Source: Xanthostigma xanthostigma
Lineage: Eukaryota > Arthropoda > Insecta > Raphidioptera > Raphidiidae
DNA: 64,000 nt
NCBI GenBank assembly: GCA_963575645.1
Contig: OY754465.1
Coordinates: 46,712,401 to 46,776,400, forward strand
Direction of reading: 5' to 3'
Shown here: one piece after another, positions 56,124 to 64,000 of the stretch
How positions within the stretch are numbered: position 1 is the first letter of the stretch
How the letters are laid out: each line of letters begins with the position of its first letter
Made by a program: the position numbers and the translations under genes
The notes under the pieces: generated by a model
The model's database searches: none
Told to the model about the DNA's origin: nothing
The model's input: the letters and a program-made list of their open reading frames with translations, nothing else

Positions 56124-56734
56124 TGTTAAACGCTCCCCGTTGCGACGACAAAGGATTTCGTGAGACAACAATCGGCTCGTCATTCTAACAATGACACACA
56201 GATTGTTGTGGTACAACAATTGTTGTTCTAACAATGATGCACATATTGTTGTGGGAAAACAACAATCGGATTGTTGTTCTAACAATATGCGTAGGTAAAA
56301 AGGGCTTTGTTGCCACATTCCAGACAACAATGAATGCAAGAAAAGAAAGAACGGTCCAGCGCATATAATATAAACCACGGAATAGCTCAGTAAACAGAGG
56401 CAGTCATACATGGTGTTTTATCGGGTGAACAATCGACATAAATTGACCGTCGATACTCTAAACAGTACTGAGGTAACTGCTGAGATAAATAAATAAATTA
56501 ACTGTGTAAATAATCGTGTTGGTGTGTTCTTGTAAATATTTCGTGTACATAAGTAGTGACTTTGTATTCTTCATTACTTATTCTTTTATTTTAGCAGTTA
56601 GAATTGTTGTTTTGTTTCTGTTACGTTATCAAGAAGTACTTTTCGTTTGTTTGTTTACCTATTTGTTTCGTTAACGTTTTATTATTGTAAATAAATATTT
56701 TCCACCACGAACTAGAACAGTTTTGTTACACTAC
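56120..56734. mobile_element. Solo LTR, 607 bp (fossil)
   Basis: 56,124-56,730 starts TGTTAAACGC and ends TTTTGTTACA, flanked by the 4-bp duplication CTAC (56,120-56,123 and 56,731-56,734). It contains a TATA-like CATATAATATAAACC at about 56,364, an initiator-like CTCAGTAAAC at about 56,387 and AATAAATAAATTAAC downstream. Its first third has repeated ATTGTTGT/TTCTAACAATG motifs. There is no internal region, so it is probably the product of recombination between two LTRs. The 4-bp duplication favours the gypsy group. It is not related to the LTRs at 33-40 kb. Confidence 0.75.
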
Positions 56735-56747
56735 TCTACCAGCAGTG

Positions 56748-56982
56748 CAGTGGCGTGTGTGAGTCGGACGACCACGCAAATATTTTGAGCCGGAATGAGA
56801 TTACCTCCTCCCCCACGTGGTGATTAAAATTTTGGTCATTTTGGGGGGTTGCGCAACCCCAAAGAAAAATTTTAATATCACCACCGTGTTCAGCATCCTC
56901 GAAAACGGAGGGGGGGGTAATCTTGTTACAGCTCGATTTGTTTACATTTTCCGAGGTTTTTTCCCACTCACACACGCCACTA
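56748..56982. mobile_element. Foldback MITE with perfect central palindrome
   Basis: AGTGGCGTGTGTGAGT and ACTCACACACGCCACT are perfect 16-bp inverted ends. Inside, AAAATTTT and the perfect palindrome GGGGTTGCGCAACCCC (about 56,845-56,860) form a second level of fold-back. Short frames on both strands are by-products. It resembles hAT-type MITEs (YAGTGGCG start), but no 8-bp duplication is visible. Confidence 0.7.
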
Positions 56983-57479
56983 TTACCACGGAGATGATTT
57001 TTCGGCTATCAACAAATGTCTATTTCCTTATGAAATATGAAAACAAAAAGTCTGAATAAAAAGAGAATATTAAAAAAAATGTACGCGTTGATTAAAAAAG
57101 TAGAGGTATTTGACAACCCTGCTCCAATAGCTAATTGTCGTTTGTTTCAGTGCGGACGTACCGTTAGCCACTACTGGATGTATCTGTTACCGGCAAAGCT
57201 GAATTTTAGGCAACTGGTTCAGTCGATCACTCTCTAGCAAAACCGATTTTATCCAAACTCAACTACCAATGCCTACGCGCGTCGAAAATACATGTCAACA
57301 TTTATTATAACTGCTTAGTTTAAAGTAGACCCCAAAGTGACTTTAATAGTACAATTAATAATGGATACTCGACTTCTCTTAAATTAATAATCTACAAAAC
57401 AGTATCAACATAATGCAATGACCAGTTTTTAGGTTAGGATATGATAATAATAATATATTTGTTGTTCGTATTGCAAACA
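56983..57479. other. No recognisable feature
   Basis: Small plus frames (56,817-57,059; 57,037-57,237) show no motif. Confidence 0.35.
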
Positions 57480-57751
57480 GCAGAACATATCATATAAACA
57501 CATAAGTACATTAGCTTTAAAAATTCTTCTGTGCTGTAGAAACAATATTGATTAAATAGTTACGCATTGTCTTTTTAAAGAGTTTAAAAGACGCGATCTT
57601 CTTTATTTCGTTTGGTAACTTGTGTAGTATATAATACACATGCAATATGACGAATCTTCAAATTTAGTTGTATTATGTGATGGAATAGCTAAATTGTTTC
57701 TACGCCTTGTGTTATAGTCATAGTTTTTATATATTAAAGGCACAAAGTATG
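57480..57751 (-). mobile_element. LINE ORF2 C-terminal fragment, frameshifted
   Basis: The minus strand reads TYFVPLIYKNYDYNTRRRNN followed by LAIPSHNTTKFEDSSYCMCI, then in another frame LHKLPNEIKKIASFKLFKKT and MRNYLINIVST. This is the end of a Jockey/CR1-type reverse transcriptase (the NTR...P.H.T..FE...LP..IK...FK..LK layout). It lacks the polymerase core and contains at least one frameshift. It is a different copy from the fragment at 0.7-1.3 kb. Confidence 0.7.
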
Positions 57752-58013
57752 TAACCAGGAGACCTACCTCGAGCGTAGCGGTGGACCTATATCTGTCGAA
57801 TGAACCAATATGGCGTCGGCTACTGGGTAACGCACACACTTTCATAGCTTACATGTGTGTATAGTGTCTGTGAAGTTAAACAACTTTGGTAACTATGGCG
57901 AAAACAGGTGGAAAGAACCGAAATTTTCCCAAGTAGTGATAACAGCACCATCTCGCGTGCGCCAAAAAACGGTCGAAACACAGCAAGCATAGGAAGCTAG
58001 GTCTCCTGGTTTA
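57752..58013. mobile_element. MITE with CCAGGAGACCTA termini
   Basis: CCAGGAGACCTACCT at the left and AGCTAGGTCTCCTGG at the right are inverted with one mismatch. It abuts the 5' side of the LINE fragment. The flanks hold TAA and TTTA, so a 2-3-bp target is possible. The interior has GC-richer sequence and no transposase. Confidence 0.6.
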
Positions 58014-58728
58014 GTTAAATTCGGGTTTTACTGGTAACATATTTATTGCTGTACCTACGTCTACAATACACCCGGTCGTTTTACCACCCGCCACGCTTCT
58101 TTCACGGCGCTGCACGCCTCTCGACGCTCCGTGACAGTGATTGTGACGTCATGTCATATTGTCACGCGTACCTCTCTATGTATAAAGTGCTGAATAAGAA
58201 TTATATCCCTCTACACAAGGATTTCGTCTGTATTTAGATTTTAAGGTCATGCTTGCCCTCGCTGGTAATAAAAGAAACTCGTTTAACATTTTCTAGTATT
58301 GACTGCTTGCTAGAAATATTCTCCCCGTTACTGAAATTATCTTCACAACTTATTTTTTTTTTTCAAAAACAAAAGTAGTCAGTTCGAGATGTACCTATAT
58401 ATATTTTTTTTTCTTTTAATGTTAGTGCATTCATAACTTTTTCAAGGGTTAACCGATTTGAAAAATTTCTACATTATTTTATTTAGAATGTTCACGGGTT
58501 GATACTGTATTTTTTTTTTTTAGTCGAGTGTTTTCTAGAAAATCTGTACGATCTTTCTAATGGCATGAAAATGTTTTTGCTCAAACTTCTTATCATAAAA
58601 CTGATTTTGATAGGAAAGTTGCCTTTATTTTCATTTTATTAAAACTATTTACTAATATTTTAACACCTGTGTTTGTATTTTAGATGTGACTCGAATAACT
58701 TTACAGACATTAGAAATGTTTAAAAAAA
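58014..58728. other. No gene supported; GC-richer patch at about 58.06-58.18 kb
   Basis: CGCCACGCTTCTTTCACGGC...CTCCGTGACAG is followed by CTCTATGTATAAAG, which resembles the candidate promoter at 20.65 kb. The 63-codon plus frame over it has no motif. AT-rich afterwards. Confidence 0.3.
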
Positions 58729-59490
58729 TTCAGCCAATTCGGCGACGCGACCGTTCCAACTTCAAAAAAAGCTACATTTGATATAGTAGATATAATAAAG
58801 AAATCGCGTGCGAAGAAGCGGGTAACGGCTAGTATTAAATATTATGATATTTGCTACTCGTTGGCATGGTTCCAAGTCATGTAAAAATTAATCAAAGCAT
58901 GCTTTACTAAATCCTTTCTGTCGGATCTACAAAACAAAAGAACAGCTGATTTTCAAAGTATTTCCAAAACTATAAAGTTTAGAAAAAAAATTTAACAAAA
59001 CTTTTTTGAAAAAATAAACAGAATAACAAATCGTTATGAAAAGTATACCATTATTATATAAAAAACAATGTCATAGCATATATCTCTTTTGCGCATGCGC
59101 CGATTTTTCTAAAAAAACAATAGGACATTTCATATTATGCATTTCAAACATCCACCCGAAATTTTATTTCAACCAGTTCATCCGTTTGATCTGTATCGTG
59201 TTCACAGACAAACAGACGCACAGAGTTTTTCGAAAAATGTTTTTTTTTGCCTTTCCAACCCACAAGTGGGGAATGGTACTAGTTTAGGACAAAAATCACT
59301 TTTCAAAAATTTTACAATATCTTTCCGTTTTGAGGTTCCCTGAATCCAAAAAAACATATTTTTGAAAAAACTCTGTACGTCTGTTTGTTTTGCATTCGAG
59401 GAACCTCAAAACGAAAAAATATCGTTAAATTTTGAAAAGTGAATTTTAACTTAAATTAGTACCAATCCACATTTATGAGTTAGACTGGTA
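58729..59490 (-). repeat. Dispersed repeat family RF1, copy I, split by another RF1 piece
   Basis: Runs from TTCAGCCAATTCGGCGACG to GTTTTTCGAAAAATGTTTTT (59,249), then resumes at about 59,390 with GCATTCGAGGAACCTCAAAA and ends CACATTTATGAGTTAGACTG. The interruption is 59,250-59,389, in the T-run that precedes GGATTCGG in uninterrupted copies. Confidence 0.7.
59250..59389 (+). repeat. Dispersed repeat family RF1, copy J (insert in copy I)
   Basis: Starts CCTTTCCAACCCACAAGTGG and ends ACTCTGTACGTCTGTTTG, only the hairpin-proximal 140 bp of the unit, in orientation opposite to its host copy. Confidence 0.65.
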
Positions 59491-60461
59491 AAAGTAATAA
59501 GCGTAAGAAAATTGAATGTTCTTACCTTTAATTAATTAAATTAATATTTTTTTACCGAGTATGACTTGTAAGAGTATGATGATTTTTTTTTAAGTAAATA
59601 AATATTTATACAAAGACAAATTGAATGTTTTACGAAAGTGTTAAAACCGTGTATAGCATCGTATCTCATCAAAACATCTGAAAACTTTTGTAACTATATA
59701 ACGAGATTTTAAAACAAAGTTTTGAAGTAGTATCTAACTTTGAATTAATTGACATTCTCGGACGTACATCGTAATATAAAATTTACAAAGTGTAACAAAC
59801 TGGAAAATTTGCTACCGCTGGTTACTCATGCAATGTTATTAGTATTTGCATATCGATTATAGGATACGAGGTAACGGATCTCTTTTCTATTTGAAGTGGT
59901 CAAAGTTGGAAAGTTATCATTGCATCAATTGATTTGTTACTTAAACATATTTCGTTTTCATGGAATCTTTCAAATTAATATTTACTCACTTCCAGACGTC
60001 TGAATAATTCGAAATTTTGCACACGTATTAAGAACCCATGACAATACAATAGTTTATATAAATAATTATAAACTTATAAATAATTTGTATAATTTAATTA
60101 CTGGAACTTGAAAAATTACCGTAAGCAGGCTTACAAGCCGTACAGTGCTGTACGTTGGTTTATTTACTACTTATGTGTAGTTTTTAGTGCGATAATTAAA
60201 ATTATCGTTTAAAAAAACCAAAAAAACACGCTTTTATAGTAAAGTAACCTACAAAATAAAAGAAATTTTAAAAAAATGGTTTTTTCAACAATTGGATGTC
60301 TTCCAACTTGATATTATTTAATTATTTGAATAAGCCTATACATGCTTTCAAACTATTACGAGTTGGGAGTCATCGTATCTCTGTGAAAAAAATCATTACA
60401 TTTTAAAATTGATTTTTACTTATAAATGCACTTTGCTATAAAAGCGTATTTTTGAGTTTTA
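59491..60461. other. No recognisable feature
   Basis: AT-rich sequence without supportable signals. Confidence 0.35.
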
Positions 60462-60655
60462 CCATTCCATCATTCGTGGGGAATGGTACTAATTTAGGTC
60501 AAAATGCGCTTTTCAAAATTGTACAAAAAAAATTTCGTTTTGAGGTTACTCGAATCCAAAAAAAAACATATTTCTGTAAAACCTGTGCGTCTGTTAGTCT
60601 GTGAACACGATACAGGTATAGCTGGTGAACGGATTGAAACCAAATTTCGCCACTT
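60462..60655 (+). repeat. Dispersed repeat family RF1, copy L (partial)
   Basis: ACCATTCCATCATTCGTGGG, GAATGGTACTAATTTAGGTC, GAACACGATACAGG and GATTGAAACCAAATTTCG match the hairpin-proximal third. Confidence 0.7.
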
Positions 60656-62804
60656 GACTGGAATTTTTTAAAACAAAACTGTAAATACAAAATTTAATTA
60701 TGACTAGGTTAATTAGGCCAATGGAAAAGCAATAACATTTCATATTTTACTTGGAACCAAGGTCAAGATTCGGTCGGTAACTACATAAAAGACACCGCCT
60801 TTGAGTTATGCTTTTGTTGAATCTCTACAAAATAACAATATAATACTTTAGAGCTGGATGTAAGATTTTATTTGCATTTATTAATTATTTTTGTTGGAGT
60901 CATAAACTAGCGTTCATTTTCACAAAAAAATTTTCTATTTTACTATTTTTGTTAAATATTTGAAATGATTCAGCGAAATATCAAATGCTTACGTTGTAGT
61001 TTAACGTGTTCATTAAACTTGCATTAAATATCTGATATACAATTTACAAAGACAAAAGAGAACTAGAAGCTCGAGTTGAACAGGGTTAGCTCTAAGTTTT
61101 TTTCTTCTCAAATATATTTTTGATTTAAATACTTCTTTAAATAATAGGAAAGTAGACAAAATATGCAATATTTTTACTTTTTAACCTACTATGTAAGAAT
61201 TTATTTTAATAAATATTACGAACGATAGAATGGAAAATAATATATATTTTATAGAATGTTGTGGTATTTTGAGTCAATATTAATACATTGTTTTGTTTCA
61301 GTTTCTATAGATACATTAAAAAAACAAACTGTTTTAGTTCAATTTTAAGTCCCGTTACATCGTTGATTGATAAAACAAGTTTTTTGTATTTTAACTATTT
61401 TATTTTTATTAAAGATAGGTGATAATCAGCCATATTCTACTATTTGTCTTGTTACGTAACCACAGTGATTTATAAGTACTTTTCGTAAGCACTATTTAGG
61501 AAGTCACTTTGCTTACCTGAATAAAAAACAAACAAAATGCTTATTTTGTCGAGTACTTAGTAATCGCCGTGGTATGCAGAATAAGCCTGAATGTTTAATT
61601 ATCCACAAAGTCATCTTTATTTTTAAAATAAAATAACTAAATGAAACAATAAAATGCGGTTTATTTAAACTGCGATGTTAGATAACAACGAGAATTGAAA
61701 TTGAATTAAAACCGTTCCTAAAGTAACTTGTAAAAACGCAAAACAAAAAAGACGCAAAAATCCTCAATAGTTACTGCCTTGTCTCGAACTTTGAAATGAA
61801 AAATTTTACATTTTTCGTCTCGATACTTTTCTCGTTTTGATAAAGATAATGCCCGAAAACTCTCGCTTATAGCTGTAGTAGAAAATTATTTTTAAAACTT
61901 CGCTAGCTGACGGTTACTGTAAGCAAAACGTTTAGAAATTAACATAATCACTTCGTATGCATAATTAAGGTCTACCAATTTGTCAAGCGTCTATAATTAA
62001 TATCTGTCAGCTGTCTGCACCTAACATTTCGTTATTATTTTAAATAAAACATATAAAGGTGAGTTTAAATACAATCTGAGGTCGATAGTTCTTTGTCGAT
62101 CCGCGGGCATACTATCCCTTAAGCCGACCCTGTAGGCAAAATGCTTTAGAACAGTTTGTGCTTTACTATATAGTCAGGTGCTAGAATTTAATGCTCTGAC
62201 TTCAGGACACAAAGCCAAACATGATGAGAGAAACGGAACATATTATACAATATACATGTGGTGTACGGGTGACAGAGATACAAATAGTGGATTGTTTATG
62301 AACGAACGATACGTTCACTGTGGGGAACAAATGAATGGTGGTTAAACAAATGAACAACCACGTCTTTCCAAACTAACGGCGCAATATCGTTGTTGGTATT
62401 TTTCATTTGTATCATTATAATTTTCAAAAACGTGGTGACGACAGGAAGATGTTTTGATTTTTTTCAAGAGCAATGGCCGACCAAACTGTATAACTTCATT
62501 CACTCACAAACTTGCATTTCACGTTCGAAAATTGTAAACACTGACTATAGAAACAAAATTTTCCGAATGGCGTCTAACAGTTCAGCCGTTTATGTCCGAA
62601 CTACTTACAAACCCGGATTTCACATGAAGAATGGTTCTGGAATCATAGTTTGCCGGACTGCATTCGTACAGTTGACCTGTCGCTGGTCGAATGCTCTCTT
62701 CCGGGTTCAGAATTATAACTCACGGATTAGAATCAGTTAATTGGACGCCGCTGTTTGTCAATTCGGCCCTACAACTTCTTGTGAGAGAACCGCAGTTAAC
62801 TAAG
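60656..62804. other. No gene supported
   Basis: Over two kilobases of AT-rich DNA with few recurring repeats. A 116-codon plus frame (62,390-62,740) has a hydrophobic start but no recognised domain and no neighbouring exon signals I trust. Confidence 0.35.
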
Positions 62805-63530
62805 TGTCTATAGGCTTTCACGGTCGACGTTGTAACAAGTCTTCTTAGTTTCCGGGTATTTCGGCCTGATATTTCGTATACAACTGCGGTAGACATTGTC
62901 AAAGGCGGTGTAGCAGAGTGTGTTAGTATTCTCTGCTCGGTCGTAGTTTGTTCTTCAGTGGTTGGTCGTTCCACTCATTGTTTTTGTACCACATTGCCTG
63001 CACACGTAAATCATTGTATATTGGGATACTAAAACGGACCGTAAACGTATAACAGAACACCAGAGAAGCTGTAGACTGGGACACACCAGAAAAATCTGGA
63101 AGAGCTGATGCAGAGTGACTCTGAACAGAAGATCCTCTTCGAAGAAATCGAAGTCATAAACGCGTTATTACTGGCGCATATAAAGGAAGCCCACGCAGAA
63201 ATACACAAACACACAGGCGCATAATTTCAACCGAAAAAATGAAAGCCTAAATCTAAGTACAAACAAGACACCAGCACTGAGGCAGACAAAACTACTAAGC
63301 GGAACGACTCGCCACGGAAGAACGAACTACGACCGAGCAGAAAACACAAACACGCAGAGCATAAAGGAAGGGAGAAAAACAGTCATCGACACACTTTTCT
63401 GTGTGTTGCCAAGAAGGACACTTCATCCGCTGTCACACCGCCTTTAATAATGTCTACCGCAATTATAGACGAAACGTCAGGTATAGTAGAAATATCAATA
63501 GAACACGAACCAAAAAGATTTAGAACCGCA
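62805..63530 (+). mobile_element. Penelope-like element 3' part with inverted flanking repeats (copy 4, fossil)
   Basis: An inverted arm (62,805-62,985: TATTTCGTATACAACTGCGG, TAGACATTGTCAAAGGCGG, TGCTCGGTCGTAGTTTG) and a direct arm (63,280-63,530: GAACGAACTACGACCGAGCA, AATAATGTCTACCGC, TAGACGAAACGTCAGG) flank a short body. The body holds a stretch resembling the lysine/histidine-rich end of the GIY-YIG endonuclease of Penelope-like elements (NFNRKNESLNLS-type sequence, about 63,215-63,255). The arms match 6.6, 28.5 and 49.5 kb. Penelope-like elements are known for terminal repeats in direct or inverted arrangement and for hammerhead ribozymes in them. This copy is broken and far from full length. 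Confidence 0.55.
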
Positions 63531-64000
63531 GTTTTTTAGCAAAATTATTGAGAGTATATTAATTAAGGATATTCCTGATCTAAATTCCTTAAAATGACTG
63601 CGTCGGAATTTACCAAAATGGCAACTGGCTTGCGGGTTATCCTTATGCAAGAATTTTGAGCATTTGGCAATTTGCTGGACATAATGTTATATTATCGCGG
63701 CCTTTTCTCACACTTGTTTTGAGTGGGCGCTAAAAAGGACATTTTACGCGAATTTTTTCACCTTAAAAACGCCATTTAAGGAGGTTACATCACAGAGGTT
63801 TTGGATAATTTTGGTCAAGAATATCGTGACTTGAAGCACTTTCGATAATTATTTAAAAGAATGAGCTACACTCCATACAATAAATGTCACAAATTCAGAA
63901 GATTACATTGTAAGGTTAAGTTCAATTGCTGCACTATTTGTGCCAGTTTTCAGATCGTTTACTCGTATTTACAGCAATCCATTATTTGGTTTTGTTCATG
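63531..64000. other. No recognisable feature to window end
   Basis: No frame or repeat that I can support. Confidence 0.35.

Noticed and set aside
56028-56411. 127-codon minus frame
   Set aside because: It spans the MITE edge and the repeated first third of a solo LTR; no protein similarity.
62390-62740. 116-codon plus frame with a hydrophobic N-terminus
   Set aside because: No recognisable domain and no continuation; plausible by chance at this length.

Overview
This is an AT-rich, intergenic or intronic stretch of an insect genome, built almost entirely of transposable elements and their remains. I found no host protein gene, rRNA or functional tRNA that I can support. A moth or butterfly (Lepidoptera) is the most likely source. 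Several dispersed repeats are of types I associate with lepidopteran non-coding DNA: the repeat ending in GTACGGAACC near 31.07 kb, the 'CCGCCATATTGGATTT' tandem units near 32 kb, tRNA-derived SINEs near 45.6, 50.5 and 55.4 kb, and CTAG-bounded units with TTACCCGCG. This comes from recall of the families, not from a search.

Layout. 0-5.4 kb: copies of a hairpin-ended repeat (family RF1), a LINE 3' fragment on the minus strand, a long-TIR MITE (3.1-3.8 kb) and one copy of a second repeat (family X). 5.8-9.1 kb: a hAT element with a perfect 8-bp target duplication, a Penelope-like fragment, a foldback with arms of about 220 bp interrupted by a TA-duplicating MITE, and a PIF/Harbinger-type MITE nested in another MITE. 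9-15.5 kb: simple repeats, old dispersed repeats and a 420-bp foldback flanked by TTAA. 15.5-24 kb: RF1 copies, two of them interrupted by family X, plus a Harbinger-type MITE, a hAT-like element, a foldback and a GC-rich patch. 24-32.9 kb: a MITE rich in AGTGAA/TTCACT, a Helitron-like unit, a 216-bp near-perfect palindrome, Penelope-like foldbacks and tandem repeats.

32,964-40,679 is the most conspicuous element: an LTR retrotransposon of the Ty3/gypsy (Metaviridae) group. It has 1.92-kb LTRs that are almost identical, a 4-bp target duplication (AACT), a tRNA-Arg-type primer site, and gag-, protease-, RNase H- and integrase-C-terminus-like parts. An 83-bp tandem array and a small basic ORF lie before the 3' LTR. 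It is young but broken.

40.7-64 kb: mostly old DNA with a hAT nested in a MITE nested in RF1, SINEs (one with an 11-bp target duplication, two others head-to-head), a piggyBac-type (TTAA) insertion splitting a 134-bp tandem array, a solo LTR (607 bp, duplication CTAC), LINE and Penelope-like fragments, and further RF1 copies.

The sequences do not form a pathway. What the window records is insertion history: who landed in whom, which target each family chose, and several long inverted repeats that could form double-stranded RNA if transcribed.
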